A stretch of DNA of 64,000 nt from Terana coerulea (GCA_024811115.1 JAKOGH010000711.1:62001-126000), one strand, 5' to 3'. Positions 34,050-50,723 are shown, counted from the first letter of the stretch. Notes: generated by a model from the letters alone, not told the origin. Program-made: numbers and translations.

Positions 34050-36582
34050 ATGGCCCACCTCACCCCGCCTCAGGCCACGCCAAAGTGGACGCATTCGCCG
34101 GAGGATGTTCGCAGGATTGCGAAGGAAACAATTGACAAGGATAGGGAGCTCATGGACAAGATTGCTGCTTTGTCTCCTTCGGAGTGTACCTTTGAATCCG
34201 TATGTCGTGTGCCGCGCCATGCATCAATGTGTTGACGAGTTTGTTTATATGGTGTCAGGTTTTCGTACGTCTCGCATTTATACTCAGAGATGGTCTTGAC
34301 TTCATAGAACCGCACAGGCTACCCTCGCGCACAGTGAAGCCTACCTCGAGCATGTCTTGGGACCTCTCGGTTTCTACCAGAATGTCTCCACGTCCGTGGA
34401 ATTGCGTGACGCTTCTAATGAAACTGAGGCATTGGCAAGGGACTACAGTGTCGAGGTGTCCATGCGTCTCGATGTCTTCAAGGCCAAGCAAGCTGCGCAG
34501 GAGAACATCGAGAAGTCGGCCAAGAAGCTAAGCACCGAGGAACAGCGTTTGGTAGACAAGATGATCCAGGAAGGCGAACGTGCTGGTTTAGCCCTCTCTG
34601 AAAAGGAGCGAGAGGAGCTCATGAAGCTCAAGAAAGAGCTCTCTGCCGCATGTGTTGAATTTAGCGTGAGCTATCTACGCAAGCGCAATAATGCTTCTCG
34701 ACGCTCACATTCCTTGATAGAAAAACTTCAACGAGGAGAAGGTAGCGTCGTATATACAACCTTGGTACTATTGATCGAGGCTCTTTCCACAGGGAACCAT
34801 CTCTTTTACAGCGGAGGAACTCCAGGGTGTACCCGAGGATGTTGTCTCTGGATACATCAAGAAGACGGAAAACGGCAAGGAGTTGTACGAAGTCACCTTC
34901 AAGACCCCAGACATTATCCCCGTGGTAGGTTCACTTCCGGTAGTATATTGAAGACGTTGCTGACCACGTGGTGTCCTGTTCAGTTTAGATTTGGTGAAAA
35001 CCCGGAGACCCGGAAGCGTGCATTTGAAGCGTACGAATCGCGTCTGGCTATCAATGCTCCTATCCTTGATAAAATTCTCGACCTCCGCCGGCGACTCGCC
35101 GCTCTTCAGAAATACGACACTTGGGCGGACTACGTAACTGAGGTCAAGATGGTCAAGAACGCGAAGAGCGTGTTCGAATTCCTTACCGACCTCGAGCGGA
35201 GGCTGCGCCCATTGGCTAACAAGGAGGTCGAGATTCTGCTTGGAATGAAAGAAGAAGAGCATAAACGGAAGGCCTTGCCGTTTGATGGCAAGTTCAATAT
35301 GTGGGACTACAGGTACTACGACCGCAAGTACGTCGAGCAGAACCTGGATCTGGACGACATGCTCTTGAAGGAGTACTTCCCTGTCGCAGTTATCGTACCA
35401 ACCATTCTTGAGATTTATCAGAACCTGCTCGGCGTTACCTTCGTGGAAATCAAGGGTGAGACATGGCACCCCGAGGTACAGCAATTCGCAGTATGGGAGA
35501 AGGACACCAAAGACGAGTCTGGCTTTGTAGGCTACTGCTATCTCGACCTGTTCCCTCGCGGTAAGCACATCACATTTCCAAATAGTACACTGAATACTTA
35601 TTTCGGTCTCAGAATCGAAGTACCCACATGCCGCGGTATGGGGCATACTCAGGCTATACCAAGTCCGACGGATCACGCAGCTACCCAGTGACCGCCATGG
35701 TCGCCAACCTTGCGAAGCCAACACCTAACAAGCCTGCCCTGCTGCGGCACGACGACGTCGTCATCTTCTTCCACGAGATGGGGCACGTCTTCCGTAGCTT
35801 GCTCTGCAAGACTCAATTCGCGCGGTTCCACGGCAGGGTTCTCACAGCCGTCGTGGGCGACTTCGTCGAGGGGCCGTCGCAGATGCTGGAGAACTGGTGC
35901 TGGGAGCCGGCGGTGCTCGAGAAGATGTCGAGCCACTACGAGACGAAGAAGCCGCTCACACCGGAGCTCATCGAAAAAGTTGTGAAGAGCCGGCATGCTA
36001 ACGTCGGGCTGTTTTATCTCCGCCAGCTCTTCCTCGCGAACTTCGACATCAAGGTGCATACGGACAAGAGTGTGTGCGCATTTTTGACGTTAAAAGCAGT
36101 GTGGACTGACTGTGCTGCAGGCCCCGCTGACTATGCTAAGCTATGGAACGAGATGAGGGAGAAAATCTCACTTGTAACCTGCGACAAGCCAACCCCCGGT
36201 CAAGGGCATTTTTGCACATCGTTTACGGATACGATGCAGGATACTACGGGTGAGCTTACTGATCTGTTGCATTCTGCAAAAAGAAACTTACTGGCCAATC
36301 TCAGTTACACGTACTCTTTGGTCTTTGCCGCAGACATGTATGCCACCGTGTTCAAGGACGACCCCTTGGATCCCGCGCGCGGACGGCGCTATCGCGAGCA
36401 CATCTTGCGCCCTGGAGGAAGCCAAGATGATATGAAGTCTCTCGTGGTATATGCCGTTTCATTTTTGCAGTCTATTGCGCTTGCGCTGACCGGCGCTGTA
36501 GAACTTCCTTGGGCGCCCACCGAACTCGGAGGCCTTTATTAAACAAATCTTCGGCGATGCAAATAAGCAGGCTAACCTGTAA
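34050..36582 (+). CDS. M3A oligopeptidase (saccharolysin/thimet type)
   Basis: Zinc metallo-endopeptidase that trims short peptides in the cytosol or mitochondria. It starts MAHLTPPQATPKW at 34050. LGPLGFYQNVSTSVELRDAS and the long helical stretch AFEAYESRLAINAPILD are M3 features. The zinc site is FFHEMGH with PSQMLENWCWEP downstream. The C-terminal VYGYDAGYYG, then YTYSLVFAADMYA, is the substrate-binding hinge. After a short final exon it ends with QIFGDANKQANL at 36582. Odd points are one T too few in the run 36209-36213, a further frame change near 35641-35655 (KYPHAAVWGIL to SGYTKSDGS), and a 9-nt in-frame insertion near 35827-35840 that lengthens the FHG-to-DFVEGP loop. About eight introns are present. 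The two frame breaks are probably sequence errors. Confidence 0.85.
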
Positions 36583-37560
36583 CCGACGCGCGTACTCGTA
36601 TCCAGGATTAAATTGATCCTTTACATTGATATTGCTACTTGTCCACATATATGATATATCCACAGGGTAGGCTTACGTGCAACTCAGGCAAGTAGCGGAT
36701 TGTTGACATCTGTTTGGTCAGTGTCGGGGCTGTTGACGTCTCAGCGCTTGATGCGCCTCTTCTCCCGACGATCTCATGGTTCGAGCTTCGCAGCTCAATT
36801 CCTAGCGCTACGCTGAGGCTAGCTAAAGGTCAGTCGTAACAAAGAATGAGCGAATTGTACAGACGCTATAGATCATGTACATATCCAACGCTCTGGCAGC
36901 TTGGTGGCGGTGTGATGGGACTACGGACGTGAACTAGACTTGGACCCTGCGCCGGCAGATGCCGCTCAGGGAGCTCAGTTCTAGATCGGTGTAAAGTCAT
37001 TCTTCCGCAGACACATGAGCGGGCGGGACAGGGGCGAAACAAGTGCCGCAAAATTAAGGCCAGTCGTGCTTTAGCATGTGATCCACATTCACAGCTAGCT
37101 AAAGCTGATCAGCATTAAGGGTACTAGAGGGTCCTCTTATTGGCCGGGATCGCTTTGTTGACCATGACGAAGGCCTGAAGCTTTACGCCGTTATCCTTTA
37201 AGTTAGTATGCAGAAGGCGCAGGGGTAAAGTCCTTATTTTCAGGATGAAGTGCTCTTCAGTGCACTTTGGTGAGCTCGTGACGGCGCTAGCAGATCCCCC
37301 GCGGCCCATCCGCTCGGCCGCCGCTGCTCATCGCGGGGTGCGGATGCAAACACACCCCGCCGGGATGGGTAATGTGGGTTCACGTGCAGGTCGATTGAAA
37401 TCCCCCTCACGGGATTTGCTGACTACCGTCGGGTCTGGGAGCGTTATATAGCTCGAGCACTGGGACAGCGAAATAGAGCATCGCCACTTGTGACTTGCAC
37501 GACCACCACTCGACACTATCCAGGCCATCCCTATTCTCCGTCCTTAACGATAATACTACC
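36583..37560. other. intergenic, catalase promoter side
   Basis: About 980 bp with no gene recognised. The right half is the catalase upstream region and is described separately. Confidence 0.45.
37221..37450 (+). promoter_or_regulatory. candidate catalase promoter (STRE-like words and TATA box)
   Basis: A ttatata TATA-like box lies at 37444-37450, about 111 bp before the catalase ATG. An AGGGG word at 37221-37225 and a CCCCT word at 37403-37407 match the stress response element core used by Msn2/4-type regulators in yeast. The words are short and the regulator is inferred. Confidence 0.35.
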
Positions 37561-39494
37561 ATGCCGTCCAAGGAGGCTGTCCAAGCTCAAGACAACGCGG
37601 TTTACACCGTCTCGAATGGCGCACCTCTCGCAGAGCCTTACGCCGCTCAACGTATAGGCAACAACGGCCCACTTCTCCTCCAAGGTATGCGTGGTACAAT
37701 ATGGTTCTTTGTTTTTCGCTCAACGTCACGACACAGATTTCAGCCTCATCGACTCGATCGCACATTTTGACCGCGAACGTATCCCGGAGCGTGTCGTACA
37801 CGCCAAGGGCTCAGGAGCCCATGGTTTCTTCGAGGTCACTGAAGATATAACCGACTTGACGTGTGCTTCGCTGTTCAGCAAGGTCGGCAACAAGTGCCCG
37901 ATCACTGCTCGATTTTCCACTGTCGGCGGCGAGTCAGGGTCCGCAGACTCTGCCCGCGACCCACGAGGTATGTTTATGGAAGCTCCGTTAACCCAGTCAC
38001 CCATCTGACCACTTCGCCGCAGGGTTCGCTGTGAAGTTCAAGACCGATCAGGGTAACTGGGATGTTGTCGCGAACAACACTCCAGGTAAGCATGATCCTG
38101 ACATCTACTCTACGCGTATCTAAATGGCCGCTTAGTATTCTTCTTGCGCGATCCCGCCAAGTTCCCGAACTTCATCCACACGCAAAAGCGTGACCCGCAG
38201 ACGCATCTCAAGGACCCTGACATGTTCTGGGTACGTATACTTTCACAGTCGGGACACAGTCGGCCAGGCTAATGAAAATATCTTCGTAGGATTACCTCTC
38301 GCAGAACCCGGAGTCGATCCACCAGGTCATGATTCTTTTCTCTGACCGTGGCACCCCTGCCGGATATCAACACATGCACGGCTACTCCGGCCACACGTTC
38401 AAGTTCGTGAACGACGACGGCAAGTTCCAATACATCCAGCTCCACTTCCAGGCTCGCGATGGTTTTAAGACCCTCGACCAGGCCGCCTCTGTCAAGCTCG
38501 CCGGCGAGAACCCCGACCACGCCACGCAGTCTCTGTTTGAGGACATCGAGGCTGGCAAGCTTCCCACCTGGGACGTGTATGTGCAGACGATGTCTCCCGA
38601 GCAGGCGGAGCAGTTCCGGTACAACATCCTCGACCTGACCAAGATCTGGCCGCACGCCGAGTTCCCGCTGCGCCCTGTCGGCAAGATGGTTCTGAACGAG
38701 AATCCGAAGAACTACTTTGCCGAGGTCGAGCAGTCTGCGTTCTCGCCCTCGCACCTTGTCCCCGGCATCGAGCCGTCCGCAGACCCCGTGCTGCAGTCCC
38801 GCCTGTTCTCGTATCCCGACACCCACCGTTACCGCCTCGGCGTCAACTACCAGCAGCTGCCGGTCAACGCGCCGCATGTGAACGTTGCGAACTTCCAGCG
38901 CGACGGATCCATGGCGTTCAACAACCAGGGCACCAGGCCGAACTACCAAAGTAGCCTGATTCCACAGACGTGAGTGAACGCGAACTCTTTCCATGTGACA
39001 TTCTAAATGATCTTCCAACGTTTCAGTTACAAGCCCAAGTCTTACGAGCAGATAAAGCACGAGACTTTCCTGGGCGCTGCCAATGTCGATCTAAGCACTG
39101 TCACTGAGCGTGAGTATCTCGCTAAGATTACCTCGAGTCATCCTGATCTTACGTTTATTTCAGTCGACTTTGAGCAGCCACGCAACCTGTGGCACAAGGT
39201 GTTCGATAACACGCAGAAGGAACATTATATCAGCAACATTTCTGGTCACTTCGGGAATGTCAAGAGCTCTGCAATCAAGGCCCGCCAGCGTAAGCTTCAT
39301 ATCTTTTACCTACGCACATCCCGCGGCGCTCATATCGATTCCCAGTGTCTGTATTTGCCGCGGTTGACCAGGAGATTGCGGACCGTATTGCCAAGGCGAT
39401 CGGCCACGCCCCCGTGAAGCCACTCGCGGTCGCACCGGCTTCGCAGGCCATTCGCTTCCAGGTGCATGAGCGTCCTGAGGGTTTGAAGAACTGA
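37561..39494 (+). CDS. heme catalase
   Basis: Monofunctional catalase that breaks hydrogen peroxide into water and oxygen. It starts [20 protein letters not shown] at 37561, and about eight short introns are present. [20 protein letters not shown] contains the distal active-site His. [20 protein letters not shown] and VVANNTPVFFLRDP (catalytic Asn) follow. The proximal heme ligand Tyr is in [17 protein letters not shown]. The length (about 510 residues) and lack of a flavodoxin-like extension make it a small-subunit catalase. No signal peptide is seen, and I see no clear C-terminal peroxisome tripeptide (it ends EGLKN), so cytosolic location is likely. The frame is intact through all exons. 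Confidence 0.93.
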
Positions 39495-39804
39495 GACCGT
39501 GTCGGGGATGTGACTTGGTGTTTTTATTGTATTAATATTTTGGTCATTGTATCCGTTGTTATTAGAATTTAGCGTACACCTGTTGTATATATGCGTCACT
39601 TGATTTGCCATACTTTTACATTTGCATGACACGAACCTTACGCGCAACGGGGGGACGCGTGACCAATATGACGTTGCTGACGTGATGATCTGTGACTGCT
39701 GTGAGTGACCCACGCGGGTGTGACTTGCAATATTGAGGGCAGTAGTGACTTGACCTCCGTTCAACCTCTCCGTCTGCCCTCACCATCTCCCGCCTTGCCC
39801 AGAC
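39495..39804. promoter_or_regulatory. intergenic between catalase and SNF2 gene
   Basis: About 310 bp on the same strand as both genes. An AT-rich 3' stretch (ttttattgtattaatatttt near 39521-39540) probably serves catalase mRNA 3' end formation. The rest is the SNF2 promoter. Confidence 0.4.
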
Positions 39805-43839
<4,035 letters not shown>

Positions 43840-44039
43840 GACTGCCACATTTTACCGTACATATTCCTCTAATTCGCTATGCATCGTTTCGTCATCTTGC
43901 TGTCATATTAGTGCGTTGCACTACCATATACGCGTGTATAACATGTATCTTATAGCACTTATAGCACGATATATATCTTGTCCCTCGGCCCATCCAGATG
44001 AGGAGAAAAGGCAATGTCCCGACTGAAGAGTCCATAGGC

Positions 44040-44810
44040 CTAGATGAGACCCGGCACGTACCAGTATCTCACTCTACTCGCATATTCGTCCCATTCCTTC
44101 CCAAACTTCTTCTTCAGCTCCGCGTCTTCTGCTCGGCACCGCGTCATCCCCACTGCGAGCCAATATCCAAACCATCCCGCGACTCCCAGCGTCCGCCCGA
44201 TCGCGCTCCGCGACCCCCGTCCCAAGATCCCGCACTCCGCAATCCAGCTTCCGGGCGTGAAGTTAACAAGCGCCATGCCGAGGGACATCGCAAGCGTGCC
44301 CGTGTACGCAGGGTGGCGCATGTACCCGTACGGGCCTGCCGTGACGAGGCTGTGCTCCGGGAAGATCGTGAGGTCGAACGTGAAAAGCGCGCCGAGCCGG
44401 CGGAAGCACGTCAGGCGGAGGAGGCTTCCAAAGACGACGAGCGAGAAGCCGAGCAGGGACGCGGGGCTCGTGTACAGGCGCGGCGACGGCGTGCTCGGGT
44501 ACAGCAGCCGCTGGACGAGGTGCGCGGCCGACGCGGGCAGGGGGATGACGTCTTGCTCCGCGAGGACGAGGAGCAGCTCTGCGACAGTGCAGAACCAGAG
44601 GAGGGGCTGCTGGACCTGCGTAGATGGGTGAGATGGCTGGCACGAGCGCTGCGCGGCTGGACTAACCTTCATGACGAGCGGCGCTATGCGTATGTACCAG
44701 GAGTGGTTCGAGTCGAACCGCTCTTTCTGAGGGGTTTTGTTCGGCGGCGTGCTAGCAAGCTGGTAGCATGCAGCCTGCGTACAGACGAGAGCTGCTCTGA
44801 CGATGGACAT
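44040..44810 (-). CDS. isoprenylcysteine carboxyl methyltransferase-like membrane enzyme
   Basis: Polytopic ER membrane methyltransferase of the ICMT/Ste14 type, which methylates the C-terminal prenylated cysteine of CAAX proteins. It reads from the ATG at 44810 with one intron near 44620-44668 (donor gttagt). Hydrophobic segments occur at VQQPLLWFCTVAELLLVL and ASLLGFSLVVFGSLLRL. FPEHSLVTAGPYGYMRHPAY contains the RHPxY signature that binds S-adenosylmethionine. AIGRTLGVAGWFGYWLAVGM and the C-terminal EDAELKKKFGKEWDEYASRV complete the pattern. Stop at 44040. The length of about 240 residues is normal. Basidiomycetes often have several paralogues, so this may not be the orthologue of Ste14. 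The frame is intact. Confidence 0.85.
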   Translation of the reverse strand: MSIVRAALVCTQAACYQLASTPPNKTPQKERFDSNHSWYIRIAPLVMKVSPAAQRSCQPSHPSTQVQQPLLWFCTVAELLLVLAEQDVIPLPASAAHLVQRLLYPSTPSPRLYTSPASLLGFSLVVFGSLLRLTCFRRLGALFTFDLTIFPEHSLVTAGPYGYMRHPAYTGTLAMSLGMALVNFTPGSWIAECGILGRGSRSAIGRTLGVAGWFGYWLAVGMTRCRAEDAELKKKFGKEWDEYASRVRYWYVPGLI

Positions 44811-47448
44811 GTTGCCTGATCGGATAATCTAGGTAGCACGGAGTCAATGAGAAGGGGAAGCGCCGTGTCTCGACAGAGGGATATATCACTGCACCTCTGA
44901 GCTCCGCTGATCTTATATGTATCCCTGCTTGAAGGCTGCGTAGAGCCGCAGCGTTCGAATTGAGCAGGATGAGAAGGCGAATTCCGGGGTCTATCCGCAT
45001 GTGGCCTTCACACATTTGTCGGCGCCATGATTTCAAGTGCCTGTCGCACATAGGCCATTGGAACCCTGTGAGTTCGTACCGCAAGAGGAAAAGTGACGGC
45101 CGAGGGTCCATAGGCCCGCGGTCTCGCACCCTTCTCCCCGAGACCCCGCCGCCCTCGTGAGTAGGCATAGGGCGCAGGACCCATGCCGCAACGGCAACGG
45201 CGGATCTTCCTCGATTCTTTCCGTCGTTCCGCGGGGTCTGGGAGGAATGGGAGCGGCGCCGGAAGGCACAGTGCCTTTCGCACAGTCTGTATGAAATCCA
45301 AGGGCATCGTCTCCGAGGGAACGAGGCTCTGAGATGTCACCGAGTTTGTTGGACGGCCGTGCGACCAAGGAAGCCGTCATTCCCGCAGTTACCCTCGCAT
45401 GAAGGACGTAACCTATGTGCTCTCGATCGTCATGGAGGGCTGCTTCGAGATTCAATTTCAGGCAAGGGCACTCAACGCCATCCCAACATTGAGGGGTACC
45501 ATGCCCTGTTGCACGAGTGAGCACTAGGGGAACGTCTTTCATCTTGTACCGGAGATGTAAACTCACCGTTCTTTCCCTGAATGACTTGCCAAACAACCCC
45601 CAAGCGGGGATGAGCGTGCCAGTTTTTTTGATTAACAGCTGGCGAGCATTTCAGCATGCGCAAGCATCGTTTGCCTAGTTCCAAGGGGTTGCTTACATAC
45701 CGGTGCCATGACGGTGAGTTGCAATTGGTGGTTCGTCGAGCAAAACGCGCGGAGAATTGGCTTGCATTAGCCACGTGGAAAGTCATATCCGCGCAAGGGA
45801 ACTGTTTCTCACACTGCTTGCGCTTTTGGCCTCATACCGCCACCATTGGAATTTGTGAAGGAAGACGAATTCGTCTGCGTAGGTGCGCATATTCGGAAGA
45901 TTAAACCAGGGGCTAAATCTCATGTTGTTTATGTGCATAGTAAGGCACCGGTATGACCTCGAGCCTATTCGTCAGATACTCTTCATGAGTTCTGCATTGC
46001 TCCAGCATGCATATGGTCACACCGGTCACTCGACTCCTTCTTGACGCAGAGAGATAGTGGCGGTAGTGGTAGCATGCTGGATGCTACTTCCTATGCACTG
46101 GACGTATACTTCTCAGATGCGAAGCACTCTTAGGCTCTAACCGGGGCACCTTCCATGGCGGGAGGGCATTAAGCTCAACTCAAGTTTCTCCGCTACTTTT
46201 ACCCTTCAGTTCAGCACACACCCAAGCCCTTAGAACCCCGGTAAGCAGCGCAAAAGCAGATTGAGACGGCCTCCGTCATGTCCTGCTCATGCTCTATTTC
46301 CTGTAATCCAGCAGGTACCAACATGTCCTCAAACCTGGTATACGGCGGGAACCCCGCCCTTCGCTGTACCTCACCTATGTACGACACAACTCTACCACTG
46401 AAGCTGCAGGCACCATCTATCTCTTGCATCCGCAATGAAGAAGCGCGGGATGAGCCCCACCGTACATCCGAAGCGTTCTGTCCAACCCTATCAGCCCCGC
46501 CCAATCCCGCAAAGCTGGCATCCTGCGCGTTGGGCCCGCATGAGGTGCGCTCACGGTTCATGTCGGAAAGCCTCCGGAGATCTTCTGCTGCTGCATCTGT
46601 ACCTGTGGCACGTCTCTTTCTCATGGCGAACGCATTACACCACCACACGCCGCCCGGCTTCCCATATCATCAGAACCGACGCATGTGCGGCCAAGTGCAC
46701 GATGTTGCATTGCATTGCTCGGCGCGAGCGCATATGGATGCCCGAGGCCGTCATTACGCGATATATAGATGAGGCCTTGAAGCCTAGTTTCCGTGTGCGA
46801 ATATGACAATGAGTACGTCAATGTTTCGTTCCCATGCGTGTGTGATGTACTACCTCCGCTCGCCCTGGTTTAGCCGATATCTGAATTCGTACAGAAGAGA
46901 TGTGCTTTAAATAACCGGTGTCGAATGGCAGGCTCTGTGGTAAGATATGATGGATAAACGCACCTTCGGCCGGCGCGCGAGGTCTTCTGTTCTTGTGCGC
47001 ACTATCTCTTTTATTAAACATAGACTCCCGCTCTCTGTCTTCCACCGCTGATCTGCCAGTTAGAGTTGCCATCGCTCATGTTAGGTACAGACCACAGCCC
47101 CTACTTCGGCTTATAAGCCGTAAGTAAGAAAGGGTCGCAGGGACAGATGAAGACTTCTGACCGCCTTGCATACGATAGAAGACCCGGCATGCCCTTCATA
47201 TAACGAATATGAGAAGACTTAAACCTACGGTATGGGTCTCGCCCATTGTGTCACGCTACCCTTCGAGCCGAGCTACATCGCTCAAGATAGCGTTACAACA
47301 GCTCACACCATCTAAGCTCTGCCTGAGGCTTACACCCTACTGAACATACGCCTTCTCAAAGACACCGCACGAGAACCATGGATACAAGTTTATGGTCACA
47401 CACAAAGCATTGAATACAGGTAAACCCAGCACGCAGCGTCCCAGAACA
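44811..47448. other. 2.6-kb gene-poor stretch
   Basis: The longest region without a gene in the window. Open frames such as 46211-46648 (-) and 46278-46772 (+) overlap each other antisense and show no motif. I found no long terminal repeats and no transposase or reverse transcriptase residues. It could hold a noncoding RNA or an orphan gene, but I cannot support one. Confidence 0.45.
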
Positions 47449-49048
47449 TCACTCAGTGGCTTCGACGGTGACAGCTGGTGCCTCCGGCTGCGGGCCCTGT
47501 GTCGTGCGCGCCATGGCGGCGCCGAGGGCCTGCGTGCGGAACGCAAGCCCGCGGGTTTTCTCGATGACCGACTGGTAGATCGGCAACGGTGGGCGGTTGA
47601 TCTCGATCACGTTCTGGGAGCAAAAAAGTCAGACCGACGGCTGAGGGGTCTCGAACTGAAAGCGACTCGCCTTGCCCAAGTCGATTTTCGCGTCGGCACC
47701 CATTCGGGTCTCGCGGATGAGGTTGACAATCCACTTCTCGCCCTCGTCTCGAGACAGATTCAGGCGTTCGGAGAGATCCCTGGCGCGAGGACGGTGAGTC
47801 GAAGGCCTCCATATCTGAACACATCACTCACCCAATGTCGATGCGCTGGTGTATCCGGCAGTACGCTTCACTGATCAGAGATAGCGCGCGTTCTCCAGGA
47901 ACTCATCCTTGAACTCGGCCAAGAAAAAGTCATTTGCGACAGCAACCTCCGCCTTGCCCAGCTCCCGCTGCGCCGCCTCAAAATCGAACTCGACGTAGAG
48001 CTGCTTGAGGAACGCCGTGATCGGGTCCTGGTACTGGTACTCCTCCATCTGGATGATCTTCACGACCTCCCGGATGGAGTGGCGCACGCGCGCGGAGAGC
48101 TGGCTGCCGGGCACGGACGTCGCCTTGCGCGAGAGCACCGCGGCCGCGGCGAGATAGCGCAGGATCCACGGGCTCGACGTCTGGATCGTGTTCAGGTACG
48201 TCGGCGCCAGGAACGTCTCGAGCAGCAGCGTGCGGCCCTGCGGGTGGTTGAAGTAGACGAAGAGCGACCAGTGCAGGACCCACGTGCGCGAGTGCAGCTG
48301 GCTCAGCGCGGGGTCGGCGGCGGTGCTGGAGGAGGAGAAGGCGGGGTGCGCGGGCGCGCGGGAGTCGATCGCGTCGCGGAGGGTGTTGAGCTCTTCGAGC
48401 GCGATGTCCCACTTGCCGGTGAGGATGTCGCAGGCAAGCTTGCCCCAGTGGGCGGAGATGGTCAGGTCCGGGTCGGTGGAGAGGACGCGGAAGTGGTAGA
48501 GGTAGTCGGCAGCGCCGCTGTAGTTGCCATAACTATATTGAAACTGTCCAAAATTATACAATGCATTGATTTGTTCCAGAGTAACCTGATAAAAAGCTAT
48601 AAGTATATAGAGGTAGGATTCATAGATTGGACGTACACCGTAGTGCTCTTTCAGGTATGTAAGGTTTTGGTTCTTGTCCTGCCGCAGTGCCTGGGCAACT
48701 TCAGGATTCTCGATGACATTCAGCACGGCTTGCGCTTCTTGTTGCAGCCGCTCATTTTGTGTGCACAGCGTTTTCACGCTTTCCCGAGAATTCTAAGCAA
48801 AGTCAATGGGTGTCAGTGGACGGCGCATAGCAAGACGCACCTGGTGGTACCTCCTCGTCTGGGTACAGCTGCTCGAACAGGTTGACAGCGTAGTCCACCA
48901 TGTTTGTTCCCTTTGCCAGCTCATACTGCGCGGTCTGCACCTCCGCTGCGGGAAACAGCCCATTCTCTTCAAGATGCGCTAGGAGAGGGAATACGAGATG
49001 GCGATCGCAATATGGGATGACCGTCTGGGTCAAGTCGTATTCAGCCAT
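47449..49048 (-). CDS. INT6: translation initiation factor eIF3 subunit e (INT6)
   Basis: PCI-domain subunit of eIF3, which binds the 40S ribosome during translation initiation. The N terminus [20 protein letters not shown] is nearly diagnostic for eIF3e. [36 protein letters not shown] and [20 protein letters not shown] belong to the helical repeats. The C-terminal PCI part includes [33 protein letters not shown] and [20 protein letters not shown]. The end is TVEATE at 47449. About seven introns are present. The reading frame appears unbroken. It is divergently transcribed from the MPDU1-like gene across about 360 bp. Confidence 0.93.
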
Positions 49049-49411
49049 TTTTGCGGAGAAACCGGGGCTGAAAGTGGTTCTTCTACACTAGCAAGTTGTT
49101 AGCAAGCCTCGAGGCAACGACCTTACGAAACGTACCTTCGGAGCCTGACAGTCTGTGGTCGGGCAAGCCCAAAGTGCAGAGTATCGAGATCAAATTTTGG
49201 TCACAAATGCAAGCCAAATGTGGGTAGCATGCCGTCACAGCCTGGCCTGCACGCGTAGACGCCTGCATGGACACGTTTCCGCAAACCAGCTGGAAGCCAG
49301 CCCTCCGCCGCGCATCCCCACCGTCGTTGTATTTAATCCTTAATATACCACTCTAGGGCTCTATAATCACTCGTCTGCTCGCTTGTCTTGCGCAGTTTGA
49401 ATCACCCCGCC
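49049..49411. promoter_or_regulatory. divergent promoter region (eIF3e / MPDU1-like)
   Basis: A stretch of 363 bp between two divergent starts. A cgttgtatttaatcc AT-rich word sits near 49323-49337 on the plus-strand side. No gene is seen. Confidence 0.4.
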
Positions 49412-50444
49412 ATGACCGCGATTACTCGCAACCTACCGTGGTTCGTCAAGGATCTCGGTGTAGCAATTGTCGGACAGGTACGTACACCATCCTATTCCTT
49501 TGAGATGAGATATTGACGAGACTAGAAATGTTACGTTTCAATAGTTGAAAACCTCAATATTGAGGATGTGGAGTGCCTGAAGTACGGACTGTCCAAAGGA
49601 CTGGGTCTGGGGATCGTTGTGGGCGGGTCCATTATGAAAGTACCGCAGCTGCTTCTTAGTGAGTTCGAATCGGCCTTCACCACTTTAAGTGCTCATCGGC
49701 TATCCCATAAAGTCACCTCTGCGAAATCAGCTCGCGGCCTCTCGCTGTCAGCATACATCCTCGAAACCCTTGCGTATGCGATCACGCTCGCCTACTCGTA
49801 CCGCAACGGCTTCCCCTTCTCCACCTACGGCGAGAACTTCTTCCTCACGCTGCAAAACATCCTCATCACGCTCCTCATCATCCACTACCCCACCTCGAAA
49901 CTCACGCGCCCGAAGCCCTCGGGGCCCCGCCTCGCTCTGGCCACCGCCCTCACCGGCGCCGCCAGCCTCGCCCTGTACGCCGTCCCGACCGCCAGCCTCG
50001 CCGCGCTCCAGGTCGCCACCATCCCGCTCTCGCTGTTCTCCAAGCTCCCGCAGATCCGCCAGAACCACCGCGCGCGCTCGACGGGCCAGCTCTCCGCGTT
50101 CGCCGTCGGCGCGCAGGTCGCCGGCTGCCTCGCGCGCCTCTTCACGACGGCCGCCGAGGTCGGCGACCCGATCCTCGCGGCCGGCTTCGCGCTCGCGCTG
50201 CTGCTCAACGTCGTGCTCGGCGTGCAGATGTGGGCGTACTGGGGCGCGGACGCCGTGGACGGCGCCGAGGCGGGCATCCCCGTCGGCGTGCGGGCGCAGG
50301 AGGCGGAGCGGGAGAAGATCCCCGGCAGCGGCGTGGCAGCAGAACGGGAAGGTCGAGGTCGTCGTGCGCCCCGCGTCGCCGGCTCCTGCGTCCCCCGGTG
50401 CTCGTCAGCAATCAGGCAGGAAGTGGGCGAGGAAGCTCGACTGA
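49412..50444 (+). CDS. MPDU1-like PQ-loop membrane protein (dolichol-phosphate-mannose utilisation)
   Basis: ER membrane protein of the PQ-loop family matching mannose-P-dolichol utilisation defect 1, needed for use of dolichol-phosphate sugars in glycosylation. It starts MTAITRNLPWFVKDLGVAIV. ECLKYGLSKGLGLGIVVGGS is followed by the first PQ loop KVPQLLL, then SARGLSLSAYILETLAYAIT. The second PQ loop is SLFSKLPQIRQNHRARSTGQ. Seven membrane segments are plausible. Exon 1 ends at a gtacgtac donor near 49478, and exon 3 begins near 49710. The C terminus switches frame near 50334; in the corrected frame it ends RKWARKLD at 50444, while the uncorrected frame runs to 50455 with an unnatural basic tail. 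One missing base explains this. Confidence 0.85.
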
Positions 50445-50723
50445 AAGCGCTGTAGCTTACTGTTCTATTTATCTATATTCAATTTTACAACGTCTACCAA
50501 TACGGCTCGACAAGAACATGCGCTGCTTGCAACCCGGTATGCATTATTATTAATCGTATATTTACTACGGAATGTGGGAAGAAAGGAACGAATGGGCTGT
50601 GATAATCCCCGTCCATTTCTGCATTCTACAAATACAGCTACATCTAACTGTCCAGTCCACTGTTATGTAGAGGACCCTATATGATACAGCATGACGACAC
50701 AAGATCTCTCGACGCCGATGACC

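Noticed and set aside
34768..35724. 318-codon open frame opposite the M3 peptidase
   Set aside because: Antisense shadow spanning several introns of the real gene.
38269..39060. 263-codon open frame opposite the catalase gene
   Set aside because: It is the antisense of a codon-biased, GC-rich exon and has no motif of its own.
46211..46772. Opposed open frames as an orphan gene
   Set aside because: Both strands are open over the same bases and neither shows motif or intron support.
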